From positions 2,731,891 to 2,795,890 of the forward strand of contig WMCF01000066.1 of the NCBI GenBank assembly GCA_009792885.1: DNA of 64,000 bases. The letters are read 5' to 3'. The notes beneath the pieces are model-generated. The model worked only from the letters and a program-made list of their open reading frames with translations, made no database searches and was not told the origin of the DNA. This DNA comes from Eremophila alpestris peregrina (taxonomy: Eukaryota > Chordata > Aves > Passeriformes > Alaudidae). Numbering within the stretch: position 1 is the stretch's first letter; the number at the start of each line of letters is the position of its first letter. Both the position numbers and the translations under genes were made by a program. This document shows, one piece after another, positions 12,524 to 25,236 of the stretch.

Positions 12524-14742
12524 GAAGAACAACCCACTTAATGAGCTCTGATACCCTCTTTGTAAAGAGTGGGAAATTATCTGCAAGTCTAGGAATATCT
12601 TCATTAAAAATGCATTTAGCTGTGGAGCGCTCAGAAAAGAGAGACCTGTAATACATGAAAGATTAGCCCCAGATTGCTGATTGGGCTCTTTCACATCGTT
12701 ATGGTAATTAGACTCACACAGCCTGTTGTGCTGACTCCGACACTTTGCCGGGTTTGCCTTTGTCTGGGATTTAAGGTGGATTTTCCCCCATTCCTCACCC
12801 CTTCTCCTCCTCTCCAATTCCTCTGTCTCGGCCCCAGGCCAAGGAGCAGGCACTACCTCGGCTCATCAACGTGCCAAATGCTGGGATCCGACTCAGCCCG
12901 CTCCTGGCTGCCTCTGCCAGCCCCAGCCCTGCCTCGCAAGAGGAGAGAGAAATTAATGGTAATTATGAGGTGTGAGTGGACATTACAGCTCTCAATCTGA
13001 TTGCCACTGAAACCAAATAAAAATGCAACTTAATCAGACGATTATTAAAGCAAGGGATAAACAAAAGGCGATGTGCCCTCGTCCCTCCCAGCTCCCTTCC
13101 CTGCCTGTGCACCCTTGCTCCAGCTGGATGGGGTTGTCTCTGCCCCGTGTCTGTATGATTTGAAAGGGAAATCCATCCCAGCCCACCCAGCCTGTGGAGC
13201 TGAAGCGAAGAGCTGCACTTCAGAGGAGGAGTGAGGGAAGGAAAACGCTCAGAAGGTTTCCAAGGAGGAGCACATCTAATGATTGCAGCTCCCAACAAGT
13301 CTCCTGGCTCACCCCTGGTTGTGAAGTACTGCTCCTCTTTCCTGAGCTCCTGAACTCCCCTCTGTGGATTACACAGCTGCAGGCCCCCTTCAAGCCACAT
13401 GGGCAAGGCATGAAGCTGCCAGTGAGCCACTTGTTTAACCCAGACAAGGAGAAAGGGCCATTCCAAGGCACAGAATTCCCTGCACACAGGGAAACTGGGA
13501 ATGTCCCATAGCACTGCTTCTGCCCCTGAGCTACAGCAAACAGCAAAACAGCCTCTCCCAAGGGTCTGAACTCAGGATCCACACCCTACAAAGTCCTTCA
13601 CTGCTCCCCACCCCCTGAGAATTAGTCAAGACCTATAAAAGCCCCAAGCAGGAGGTCAGCAGCCCCTGGGCAGCGAAGATTTCCAAAAGTTCTTCTTGCC
13701 ACCAGCTGCTGAAGCACCTCTGGGACAGAGAGGGATTTGAGATGCAGTGGTCAAATCCAGCCAGTCCAGGAAGCAGGGAGTACAACCAACTACAAGCTCA
13801 CCTCACCCCATCAAACAAACAAACAACAAGACACTTCTTTCTCCCTCCTAAAGTAAGTCTGGGCTTCTGCCTGCCGCCATCCCGGATGATAACATTCCTC
13901 TGGTGACCCCGAGCTGGTGCCAGCCTGTATCATCACTCACTAATCCCAGCCACAAAGCCCTCTAACCCCTCTGCTCCCTTCTTATCTTTCACCCTCCTAT
14001 CTGCCCACCTTAGGTTTCAGCTGGCGTTTGCCTAATCCAGCTCCGAGCCCAGGGGATCTCGGGAGCCATTGGCCTTGTATTAACCTTATGGCACTGGGGC
14101 AGGTTTGGAGACTTTCCAAATGTGATCTGAGTGTCTGACTCAGGATAATAATAGACAGGAACGATCGTAAATTAATCTTGTCGTCCATCTCTCCCTTCCT
14201 CATACATGTATTAATGTGTTTCTATAGCCCCTCCGCTCCATTCATCCATCTATCCCTGGCATATCCTTTAATTACCTGCCCATTAGGCTTCCTCTTTCCT
14301 GGCTCCACATTTGATCCCCTCTCTGACTGCACGAGGGAATATGCTTTAACCCTGCAACAACCCCGTGGGGTGAAGATTTGGAGGAAGTTTCTTGTGACAG
14401 GGGGATGCTGAGCTCTGTGCTCCCCAGGAGGGTTTCAAGAAATTCCTTCCTGGAATCAAAGAGCTTCTGGTTCAGTGGAGGGAGCTGTAAGCTGGACACC
14501 TACTCCAGGGGACACGGCTGGGGTGCCAGTCTGTTCCAAACCACCACTGGGCATGGGAGACAGTCAAGCCACATCTTCCATAAGGACTTCAGCTTTGGAA
14601 ACCCACCATGTTCCTCCTCATCCCATCCCCTTCAAATCCTTCTGCCAAGGTCCCATTTCTCCAAGTCCTTGCAAAAAAGTGAACAGGGAGGATGCAATGA
14701 AGGCTGCTGCCTTTGCTTACAGAGAGGGGCCAGGGCAACACC
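10717..14742. other. Intronic stretch without genes
   Basis: It holds an AT dinucleotide microsatellite (listed separately) and otherwise unique DNA. TATA-like AT-rich words at 12640-12720 (ATCGTTATGGTAATTAGACT) and 14150-14290 look like ordinary intronic sequence. No exon is supported. Confidence 0.55.
12455..12521. repeat. AT/AC dinucleotide microsatellite
   Basis: The tract begins ATATATATATACACACATAT, is interrupted by ACAGATTCAC, and continues as about 16 uninterrupted AT units to 12519. It is perfectly self-complementary in its second half and is likely to be length-polymorphic. Confidence 0.95.
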
Positions 14743-14964
14743 AGAGGGGATAGGTTAGATGTTAGGAAAAACTTCTTCACCAAATGGGATGCCAAGCCCT
14801 GGCACAGGCTGCCCAGGGCAGCTGTGGAGCCACCATCCCCATAAGGACTTAAAAGATGCAGAGATGTGGCATTTACATGGGTTAGTGATGGGCTTAGCAG
14901 TCCTGGGCTAACAGCTGGACTCAATGGCCTTAAAAGGTTATTTCCAACCTAAATCAATTCTCTG
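14743..14964 (+). mobile_element. CR1 LINE fragment, 3' end (second subfamily)
   Basis: It contains GATAGGTTAGATGTTAGGAA, AACTTCTTCACCAAATGGGA, CCTGGCACAGGCTGCCCAGG, ATGGGTTAGTGATGGGCTTA, GGACTCAATGGCCTTAAAAG and TTATTTCCAACCTAAATC. The ATGGGTTAGTG...GGACT block marks a different CR1 subfamily from the copies at 3.8 and 4.7 kb. The tail after TTCCAACCTAAAT is decayed. Confidence 0.92.
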
Positions 14965-15883
14965 GCTCCATCCCCACATGGTTTCAAGAAACAGTGGTGG
15001 GTGCTGACACAGCCTTTGCCTTTGGAGCAAGCAGATGGAAGTTCTTGCAGCTCCCAGCCCCCGGAGCTAGCATTCATGTCCAAAAAGCACAGCAGAGGCT
15101 CTCTGTGAACACCACCACCACCACAAATAAACCCAAGCACCAGCAGGATGACAGCTGTAATGAACCAGTGCATACGTCCCACTCGGAGGTTTCGGAGAGG
15201 CTGTTCAGCTGCTGATGACGGATGACATTTGGATTCCAGCGAGACAGTTTGCACAGGAAGGCTGCAGAGCAGCCAGCTTGGAGACACCTCTCTGCTTCCC
15301 CCAGTAATTGCTCAATAAGCATTGTATCCCTGCAGCCTCCGTCACTGTGCCCACATCTGGTGGGGAGGGACAGCATCACACTGGGAAGCCACCACTTACA
15401 GACTGTCCCAGACTCCACCACAGAGCAGCACCAGCTGTCCCCATCCCATCCCAGCCCATCCCCAGCACTGATTTGCTCTTAGAGCCCCCCCAGTCATGAG
15501 ACACACCAATCTCCCCATCCCCTCCACTGCTTGCACCAGACTGCTGCTCCTAAATATCTAACCTTGATCTTCCCTACTGCAAATTAATCTGATTCCTTCC
15601 TGTTCTGTCTAGCAGTGGACACGGAGAGCAATCGATCGGTCTCTTTTCTATAACAACTTCTGACATATTGGAAAAAACGAGATCGCATCTCCCTCTCTTC
15701 CTTCGGGTCCCACAGGCAGCACTCGGAGCTTTTCCAGGAGCTCTGCCTGGCTCCACAAACACAGCCCTGCTGCATAGGGAGAGGAGCTGATCTGCACATC
15801 TGCCCCTTCCCTCTGCTGCTACTCTCAGAGTTACACAAGGGGCTCAAGCCCCCGAGCCTGAAAGATACAGGGTGGGGAAAGAT
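14965..15883. other. Intronic stretch between CR1 copies
   Basis: Unique DNA with a short CAC trinucleotide run at about 15109-15123. No exon or RNA gene is seen. Confidence 0.5.
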
Positions 15884-16129
15884 ACAGGAATTAATGGCTT
15901 TAAACTGAAAGAGGGAAGGTTTAGATTAGTTACTAAGAAGAATTTTTTCCCTGTGAGGGTGCTGAGGCCCTGGTATAGGTTTCTCCATCGCTGGAAGTGT
16001 TCAAGGCCAGGTTAGATGGAGCTTGGAGCACCCTGAGATAGTGGAAGGTGTCTCTGCCCCATGGCAAGGGGTGGAAGAAAAAGATCCACAGAGTCCCATC
16101 CAACACAAATCATTCTGTGATTCTGTAAT
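15884..16129 (+). mobile_element. CR1 LINE fragment, 3' end
   Basis: It has GGAAGGTTTAGATTAGTTAC, CCCTGTGAGGGTGCTGAGGC, GAAGTGTTCAAGGCCAGGTT, GATAGTGGAAGGTGTCTCTG and ends CATTCTGTGATTCTGTAAT. A small deletion removes the usual CACAGGTTGCCCAGAGAAGC segment after the GAGGCCCTGG motif. Confidence 0.92.
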
Positions 16130-19100
16130 ATCCAACAGATCAAGCAGTCATTGCTAGCCTGGGCAATAGAAAAACTCCAAAAAGCAGCACTGAGCCTGTC
16201 TCCCTGCATGCACACACAGCTGCATCTCCTTCCAGCCCTGCATTTCTCCCCTGGAGTGCCTGTGAGTGGATGCCCAAGCACCACCCTCCCAGGAAGGTCT
16301 GTGGCAGAGCTGCTTCCCGGGCTGTGTGCCATCCCAGGGCCTGTGTGACCACACTGAGCACCACCACAGCACTTGGGGCATCAAAACAACAGAGAGCAGC
16401 TCTGTCAAGAGCTCTGCTATTTATACCTGAGGGCCTGATGAGCACCAGCAACAAGGGAGACACAAAGGCGAGCGGCGGGAGCTTGATTACCAGTGGGTAT
16501 TTTTAGAGCATGTGGGGGGTGCTGGAGAATTCTCTGCTCCCAAGGCTGAGGGTTTTCATTCCCCCTTTTGATCCCAAATGGCAGCTGCTCCCCAGCATTC
16601 AACCCCTGCCTGCCAACTCAGGTGTGCTCCCAACTGCAAATGTGTAAATCACTGCAATGACACTCAAAAAGTCCCACCCCGACCTTCCTTCCTCCCGCTC
16701 CTCTGCATCACACGGCCCCAGTCCCACAAAACAAAGCCATGAGTGATAACTGAAATGCTTACACAGTTAATAGAGCCCACATCTCATCCCGGTGGGTGCT
16801 GCTCCCTTGCCTGGCAGGCAGAGCTGGGTGCGTGTGTGGGAGCCCAGCAAGGAACCTGCTCCAGTCAAAGGGGAGGGAGCAGCTTTTCCAGCTCCCAGGT
16901 GAGGCCGGGCCCCACCGGGGCTGACTCACAGGCAGGCAGGAGCTGCTGTGTGCCAGCACATTAACACAGCTGTGTCAGCTTCCAGGTGAATCAGCTTTGC
17001 TTCATCAGACACATCGACAGACTCAGCACTGCCATCCCCTCTCCTGTTCAGATTTATTTTAATTGCAAGATGCAAATAGCATTCTCCTCTCATTTTCCTA
17101 CCCACGTCCATCTAGAAATATCTCTCAGATCATCTACTTTTGCGTTCATCACTTTTTTAGAACTCCCCTCTTTTCTTTCCCAGCTTGCCCTGATCCAAGT
17201 TTGTAGCAGGGGGCAGGGAATCTGGAATGGGAAGGGTCTGAGTCTCTGCAGCAACTTTTTCGAAGACCGGAGGGCCTAAAACCTGCACTCTTTCTGACCA
17301 AGACCCAAAAACTGCTTCTCCAACAATGCCAGCATTCCATCTTCATCATATGGATGTGTGCCAGCATTCCTGGAGTTTCAGAGCTTCCCTTGAACATTTC
17401 ATTCCCACATAAAAGATGCTGGACACCCAGTAGTTTCCACCTGTATGGAAAAATACCGGCACAGCACCTCTGGAAACCAGGCTGTGTCTCCAGGGGCCTG
17501 TGCTGGGTACAGGCACAGCAGCTAAGGAGAGAACAACTTCACAGCGACTACCCAGCCACTTCAAAACCTTCCCAAGGGGGTTCCTGTTTCTCAGCCACTC
17601 TAGGGAGGGTGTCTGCCAGCACTCAGCTCCCCTTGAAGCCGTCAGCTCTTCCCGACTCCCCTTGGATACGCAAGAGCCATTTCAGCCTTGTCCTTGGACA
17701 CCTCTTACACGCAGCAAATTAATACCGGCAATCAATCATTAATCAGAGCTCTCCTCCAGCTACCGGGGAAGGGAGCTGAAGCAGGCCAGGCTCTGCTCCC
17801 ATTTATGTCAGACAAATGCAAGCCCGTGGAGCAACTCCAGATCTACACAGCGCAACAGACAGCAGAACAGGGCTGGGCACTCAATCACCGGCACCGGGAG
17901 CCAAGCAGAGCAGTCAGTGGCCCGGCAGCTGGGCCAGGCTTCAGCTGCTCCAGCAAGGCTATTAGCGAGGAGAAAAGGGAAGAAAAAGTACCCCGGTGGT
18001 TATTCACCCGCCCGGCCTCGCTAAGAGAATGTAATCATTAGATACGGCTTTTCCCATTATAGCCAGTTAATGACTTGCCATTGTCCTCCAACATGTGAGG
18101 AGGGAAGCATGGAGGACAGCATCGGCCTGATTGCTGAGGTGTCCTGCACTCGCCACGGTTGTAATTAAAAGCTGCTATTGCCCATTTCTTATTAGGGCAG
18201 GCTGGCAATTAAACCTGCTGCGCCAAGAATTGTGTCTTCCTTTATATATACACACGCATACATATAGAGATATAGGAAAATTTTAAATGCAATTATTTGC
18301 AAAATAAGAAATGACCTCATTCTGCAGGCGTTTCAAAAGAACTCCCATCATTCCAGACTGTATAAATATTTTTAATATCTTTAGCACGGCCATCCAGCCT
18401 GTCCAACTGCTGCAGGGTTATTTCTTCCGTGCTTCAAGCCAGTCCTGCCCACCCTGAAATACGGGAGCTGTAATCCACGCACCCAACCTGCTTCTTTTAA
18501 TTATCTGGGACACCAGCTCTAGATAGGTGCTGTGAAACTCATGATCTCCTGATTTCCAGCAGCTCCCTTTAAGGACCACGCCAGAGCCCTGCTCAGAAAC
18601 GGCTCTGCCTGTGCTGAGGGGACAGCAGTGGCTTTTTTATTTGTAGCTGCTGTAAAAACCATGCCTGGAAAAGGGCAAAACAGCAACTTGAGGGAGATTT
18701 GGGAGCCAACAGGTCTCCTGGAAGGATGCAACCTGCTGGGGAATGCGGGAGGAATGACCAGCAAGGCTCTGCTCTGGCCACAGAGCAAGCTCCAGGAAGG
18801 TGGTGCACACTGACGCTCACCTGGTTGAGCCTTGCACATCTCCAGTGAGTCAGCAGGGTTTCTTTTATTTTTTCCATGGCATGAAAAGCTCCAGCAGCAC
18901 CAACACAGCGTGCAGCCCCCCTGCCTTAGGTCCCTGCAGACTCCTGGAAGCAGCCTGCCATGGCTGCCTTTAATAACTTTGCAATCAGGTTTAAATTGCC
19001 ACTGCAAAAGGTTTATAAAAGTTTGTGTTGCCTGCTAATTAAATCCATACAAATGCCGGCTTGGCATTAATTTACTGTAAAATTAGTGTGAGGCTACAGT

Positions 19101-19630
19101 GGGTTATTTTCAAGAAACTTGTCCACGCTGAACTACCACTGAGGAGCAGCTGACCTTGGGAATTATCTCCCCAAAGCCTCCCTGCCACAGATCAGACACA
19201 GCTTTTCTTCCAGGCGCCACATGCAAATATTGTTGCTTTTCAATTATTTGCTGACTGATCCAGCGGCCAGGAGACAGCAGCTAATTAAAATCTAATTGAA
19301 ATAAAATAATTTCCAATTCTGCTGCCTTTCATCGCCTTTTTGGAGCAAAAGTTCCTCGTTGCACGGGCTGGCTGCTCCCAGTCCCATTTTTGTCCCTTGG
19401 CTCTGCACACAGCCCATGTGCCACCCTGCTCTCTGCTGGGGTCTTTCCAGATGTGGGGCCAGGATATATCCCCAGAGGGTGAAGTAGGGACATGGGGAAT
19501 AAGGGAAATCTTGAAATAAATAGGGAGCAAAGTGAGGAAAAAGAAGAGGATGGCAAGGGGAGGTATGGAGAAGGCAGGGGAGGGGGAAGAGAGGACACAG
19601 CCAGGGAAGAAGGGAGCAAGCTCTGACCAT
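16130..19630. other. Intronic stretch without genes
   Basis: Mostly unique DNA. The part at 18020-18320 is AT-rich and includes GTTAATGACTTGCCATTG, TTGTAATTAAAAGC, GGCAATTAAACCTGC and a short TATATACACACGCATACATA tract, a possible conserved block. Positions 19040-19310 are also AT-rich (GCTAATTAAATCC, CATTAATTTACTG, GCTAATTAAAATCTAATTG). No exon is supported. Confidence 0.55.
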
Positions 19631-19768
19631 ATGGATGTCCAAGGCCAGGCTGGATAGGACTTGGAGCAACCTGGTCTAGTGGCAGGGGTCCCTGCTCCCA
19701 GCAGGGAGGTTGGAATAAGATGAATTTCAAGGGCTTTCCAAGCAAAACCACTCTGGAATTCTATGATC
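19631..19768 (+). mobile_element. CR1 LINE fragment, short 3' end
   Basis: Only the last 140 bp remain: ATGTCCAAGGCCAGGCTGGA, ACTTGGAGCAACCTGGTCTA, GTGGCAGGGGTCCCTGCTCC, and the tail CTCTGGAATTCTATGATC. Immediately 5' of it (19520-19620) is purine-rich unique DNA. Confidence 0.88.
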
Positions 19769-22700
19769 AATGAGCATCTCTTCTCCCAGTGCAGCATCCA
19801 GCCAGGCTTCACCTGAGCAGAGAGGATAAATATACCCTGGGTGCACTCTGGAGGCACAGCCCCACTGGTTACCCTTGATCTGATTCCATGGGGAGGATGG
19901 AGCAGAAATGAGCACGACAGCAATGCCAAAACAGCCTCATTCCTACAAGGCTGAACCCAGGGATCCCCTCCAGCCACACAGCAGTGGGGGCAAGGAGCAA
20001 ACTGGCTGCACAACCACCTCTATTTCACCCTCAAAAGTGAGGGGGAAAAAAAATCCTCTGCATAATTCAAGCAGAGGTGGCAGAAATGGCTTCCTGATAT
20101 AGCTGCGCCTCAGCCACCGAATATAGAACTGGACACACTGTATAAAACCCAATTACTACTGTGAAAACCTCTCTCAGACATACACACTTGAGACTGTATT
20201 AACTCCAGAAACACACTATATCTTGTCATGCCAATAAAGTTCTTGACACTGAAATTGAGAGGAGGGAGAGCATCTATATGTACATGGGGACTATGGAGAG
20301 AGAGCCACGGAAAGCCAAGGATACAGCAGCAGCAGTTGATTATAACAAACCAGTTCAATTTGCCTGATACGGTTGCCCTAGTATTTTTTTTTCCCTTTTT
20401 TTCCTCACCGCCTTTACAGCTCAGCAGGAGAAATCATAGTAATAATTAAAAAAATCCAACCAGAGTTAAAAATAAAACGAGACAAAGAAAGAAAGGAAGA
20501 GGCGCACGCAGTGTTTAGAGGCAGCAGAACTGCCATGCCAAGGGCTTTGCAGAGAATTCCTCCTGTGTGCCCTCCCAGCTGTCCTGCTTTATCCCTTTGT
20601 GGCCAAACTGGATGTTGTGTCCCCAGTTGGTGACCTGGCACTACAGCCACAACCAGCAGCACAAGAGCATCCCATGGTGATGCTGAAAGCGCAGGGATGG
20701 GGAGGTGCCATGACCAATCCCCTGTTTTTGAGGTGATGGGGAGGCTCTGAGCCCAAGTGGAAGGAAAGCTGCCAGCCTTGCCCTCCCTCCCACTGTGTCC
20801 CTTCATTTGCTGCATCCTCCCCCTCCTCAGCAGCTCATCAGGAGCACAGCTTCCTCAGAGACACCCACCACAAAGTCCCTCTCCCTGGAAGTTCTGCTCG
20901 CAGCTGGCTCCCACCTGGAGCACAAGGATAGCCAAATCTGCTGCTCCTCAGGTTTCACTCCAGTGAAACCTTCTTCATTATAAATCCTCTGAAGAGGTTG
21001 AGGAGGATCACGCTGATCAAATGATATCTGAATTAGAAGGAGCACAGCACAACTGTCACTACATTACACAGCTCTTTCTCCCTCTCAATATTCACAGGAG
21101 CTTAAGGGCTAAACAAACTTCATTTGAGGAAGGAAGGGAGAGTGGAAATCTTTTGCCTCCACTACATGGAAAGGTCTGTGGGATATGGCAGCAGTGTCTG
21201 GCAGTTTGAGTTTGGGGAAAGCATCCCAGGTCAGGACACTTGGGAAGCAGAGGCACCAGGATGGAAGATTTGCTCCTGCTCCTGGTAGGCAAAATCCACA
21301 GCAGCAACCTGTCCTCCTTCCAACTGCACAGAGGAAGCTCCTGGAAAACAAATTTCCCTATCCATGCTTCCCCAGTAGTCATGGGAAGAGATGCTGCAGG
21401 AGAGGATGGGGGACTGTGGATATTGCCACTGCTGTGTTTCTGCAAGGGATGCACAGCACTGGGGGGAACTTCACAGCTGTCTCCAGATGTGGGGAGACTC
21501 AAATTGCTAAATATCTGGGGGAAAAAATCAACTTGATTTTGGTCTCATTCATTCCCACACAGTCTATTTTCTAGCACCAATCTATGTGCCCCAAACTGAA
21601 GGAATCTGGAGTGAAGGTTCCTCCCCTTGCATTGCTGAGGTGGCATTTGGAACAGGTCTGAATGGGCTTTTCTTTGTCAAACAAGTCCATGATCAGATGG
21701 GGAGCATAGGGCAGGGAGAGAGGAGGATGGCACACGGCTGAAGACCTTGCACAGAAACTTTGGTAGCAGGTTTAATAAAGAAAAAAATAAAGAAAAATCA
21801 GGGAGTGGGACATAAGGACTTGCACTGGGACAAGAAGAGGCCCTTTTCTGCCCCTCAGAGTATTGGCAAAATGCTTCCCATCCCTTCATGCTCTTGGGGG
21901 AAGATGATGGTTCTTCATATTAATGATAAGTGTCAGCGTATCAATTTCAGCCTCTGTGCAAGTTGAGATGAAACATGTGCCAAGGTCAGGGCTGGAAGGC
22001 TTAAGTGTATCTATTGTCATCCACATAATAGCACACAGATTCATTTCTATCATTTTTATCTCCCTTCTTTTTTAATAATCCTATAGCAAGGATATAATTC
22101 TCTATTAATACATTATAGAAGAAGCTTAATGGAAAAAAGCAGGGTGCTGCCTTTTTTTTTCCCCCGACTTACAAGCAGTGCATACAGACAGGCGGGGTCT
22201 GAGGTTGCCAGTTCTCTTATTTTTTGAACAAAAAAAAATGTTTTCACTTCTTGACTTGCCTCTTCTTTTTTCCCCATTACCTCAGACAAAACAAGAATTC
22301 AGAGCTGTGCCTCCTGGGGTGGCTCATTACAGGTTGCCCCCAAACTGGAGGTTTTCTGAGCCATTATTTCACGGCGCAGGGTTTAACAAGGACATTTCTC
22401 TCACGAGCTTTTCTCCAAAATCAGCATTCCAAAAGGAGGTGACAACATGATCCACCACCGAAAGTGGGGTTTCAAACAGCCAGAGCTACCCCTCAGCCTC
22501 CAAAGAAATCATGTCTCAAACAACAAAATCCTAACAAGTTCTCCAGATGTCCTCCGAGCCTCCCAGAAAATAGAAGACAGACATATCTTGAATTTTTAAT
22601 GTGAAAACATTCTGAAAAGTAAGAAAGCAAACAAAGAAGAACAAAACCAAACAAAAATGAAGCTTTTTAGCCCTCCTATATATGTAAATCTCATCTCACT

Positions 22701-24820
22701 GATTCCAACATCTGTTTTTCCCTTTTTTTTTTTAAATCTCAGCATAGCTACGTAAAAGGAACTACAGCAAACAACTCCAGAACTGGAGCTACACAGTCTG
22801 CTTTGGGAGAGGATGAACTTGTCCCTCATCCATGCCATACCCACCATCACACACAGCTACCAGCACACAAATAAATGCCTGTGAGCCCAATTTTTGGGAA
22901 GGTGAGCCCAGATTTTGCCTGGACAAGCCAAGTGCTGTCTGTAGCCAACATGATGTGCCATGGCCCATGCTGCCTTCCTGGTGTCAACTCATCCACTCCA
23001 CTGTGGTCAAAAAGGAGCTTCCAACCATCACCTTGCCAGGGAAGATGAATCTTATGGCATCTGGAGATGCAAGTGTAGCAACACAGAAGAGACAACAACT
23101 GCTGGAAGAGTACAAGGCACTTTCCCAATGCTGTTTGTTCCCCCCAGCACAGCTGAGGAGCAGCCCACACGCATGGCGAAGTGTCAGCTGGACCTGTCAT
23201 CTCCAACTGGGAGCCCAGCTTCCTGTCACTCACTGCCATCGAGCTGCCTGTCGCCTGCCAGTCCCATCACACTCAGCCCTAAAATGCCACATTGTTCTAA
23301 GCGAGTGCTGGCAGCCCGAAATGCCTCGGGGAGGAGGTGGGAAGGGGAGAATGGAGCAATGAGGGGCCAAGACAATGACTGCAACACCCTTGCACGATGC
23401 CAAGCCTAAGGTGGGGGAGTGTTGTCCCACATCCATCACCACAGGCATTTCTTACACACTTGTAGGAGGCAGCAGGGAGATCCACCTCCTCTCCACAAAA
23501 TCCCCCTTCCACAAGGGTTTCTCCTATGACTCATCCTGCTCCAGTGGAAAAGCCTTGTGGCTATATATTCCCACCAACACAGCCCTTACTCCTCATTTAA
23601 AATATGATGATCAGGGTAAATGGCTTCCAATTCTCTGACATTGAAAGCCCAGAGCAAAGAGATAAACGTTAACACTTCCAGAAAGCTGTAGAGATAGAGA
23701 AATTACGGCTGGCTCCTCTGTGCCTCCAAAGACCTGGCTGAACTCCTCCTGGGGCCTCCTGCTATTCCCAGCAGAGATCAACACAAGAGCTGGATGAGGC
23801 CCAGAGATCCATGCTCTCCATTCATTTATCAAGGGTATCCAGAAAGCCAATATTTTTAGCATAGTCTAAAAAGAAATAATAAAAGCAAAAGCACCCTTCT
23901 ATTCATAGCACAGCTCCGGAGGATCCAAGCTGTAACTCTGAGTGAAGGCATCCTTGGATGGCAGCCCCTGGATCCCTGCTGTGCACAGCAGGGATGAGGC
24001 TCAGGAAAGCAGGAACGGGATTCAACCTCTGCCCAAGCCACAGGCTGAATCCAAATGCCAAAACATCCCAGGGTTCACAAGCAGGGGTACGGCGCACACA
24101 GGCACATCTGAAACGCTTTTAATCTTTGCTCCCAAAAGAGCAGCCTCCTCCCGTGGGATTTCTATGGGAAAAGACAGAGCTGCAGGTGTTCAAGGGGGGA
24201 AAAAAATAAGAGAGGGATGAAAAAAAAATTATTTTCCTATCTTTGAAAATGAAGTTTTGGGCAAAAGCCTGCCCTGGAGCTGCTGGCTGGCCGTGGCTGG
24301 GAGGGTGACGTGCACTCACCAGCTCCCTCGGAGGGGACGTTGATCTCACTGTCGCATTAAACACCAAACCAGTGCTCACCGTGTTGAATTAGTGCCGGTA
24401 GATTTCTCTGCCTAGAACATGTTAGAAATCACAGTTGGGTTACAAGAATCAATTAGGGCCAGATGGGGGGGTGTGAAGAAGTCAAACAATTTGCCTTATT
24501 GCGGGATTCAGCACTCCGGCAAAGGGTTCTTTACATTTTCATTTAGATTTAAAAATCACTCGAGTGCACCCTCTGTATAATTCAATCGAGGAACAGAAAC
24601 TACCAAGCGGGTAAGAGATATAATGTTCTTCTCCAGAAGATAAAAGTGGGGGAAAAAAAGAAGAGAGGATTAGAGCATGGATCCTCAGCAGGGGCAATTC
24701 TGTGTGGAGATACAGAAGTTGATTCAGCATCACCATAATCCAGAGAAGTTAAGAGCACATCCTCTCCAGTCATCCCTGGCTCCATCTGACCACTGGTGGG
24801 AATTTGGCATTTTGTTTAAT
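19769..24820. other. Intronic stretch without genes
   Basis: Unique DNA with AT-rich patches at 20350-20480 and 22000-22140 (ATTCTCTATTAATACATTAT). It contains a perfect 24-bp palindrome at 23972-23995, listed separately. No exon or dispersed repeat is seen. Confidence 0.55.
23972..23995. repeat. Perfect 24-bp palindrome
   Basis: The half-site ATCCCTGCTGTG is followed directly by its exact reverse complement, centred on the GTGCAC hexamer. The symmetry breaks at once on both sides (G at 23971 and G at 23996). No function is known to me. Confidence 0.95.
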
Positions 24821-25236
24821 GAATCATAGAATCATGGAATGGTCTGTGTTGGAAGGACCTTGAAAATAATATAGTTCCAAGCCCCTGCCATGGGCAGGGA
24901 CACCTTCCACTAGAGCAGGGTGCTCAGAGCTCCAGCCAATCTGGCCTTGGACACTTCCAGGGAACCAGGGTCAGCCACAGCCTCTCTGGGCATCTCTTAG
25001 GCCTGGTATGTCAGGCCCTTACCACCTTCACAGCCAAGAATTTCTTCCCAACATCCAGTCTAAACCTCCTCTCAGTGTGAAGCCACTGCCCCTCATCCTG
25101 TCACTCCAGACCCTTCCAAAGAGTATCATTCCATCTTTCTCATCACCTCCCTTCAGGTACAGAAGGCTGTAAGTAGCTCACCCTGAAGCCTTTCCCTTTC
25201 CAGCATGAACAATCCCAATACTCTCAGCCTTCCAAA
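24821..25236 (-). mobile_element. CR1 LINE fragment, longest copy, 3' end
   Basis: On the plus strand it begins with the inverted tail GAATCATAGAATCATGGAAT, then GTTGGAAGGACCTTGAAAAT, CCATGGGCAGGGACACCTTC, TGGCCTTGGACACTTCCAGG, CCTCTCAGTGTGAAGCCACT and CTCATCCTGTCACTCC, and fades after CTCTCAGCCTTCC. At about 415 bp it is the longest CR1 copy in the window and reaches the segment typical of the 3' UTR and end of the reverse-transcriptase frame, but it carries no intact ORF. Confidence 0.95.

Noticed and set aside
12131..12853. Minus-strand frame of 240 codons
   Set aside because: It runs through the AT microsatellite (a long Ile-Tyr repeat), so it cannot be a conserved protein.
13633..13642. 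TATA-like CTATAAAAGC on the plus strand
   Set aside because: Isolated motif with no downstream gene signal.
19285..20013. Minus-strand frame of 242 codons
   Set aside because: It covers a CR1 fragment in antisense and a purine-rich tract; no domain, splice sites or codon bias are seen.
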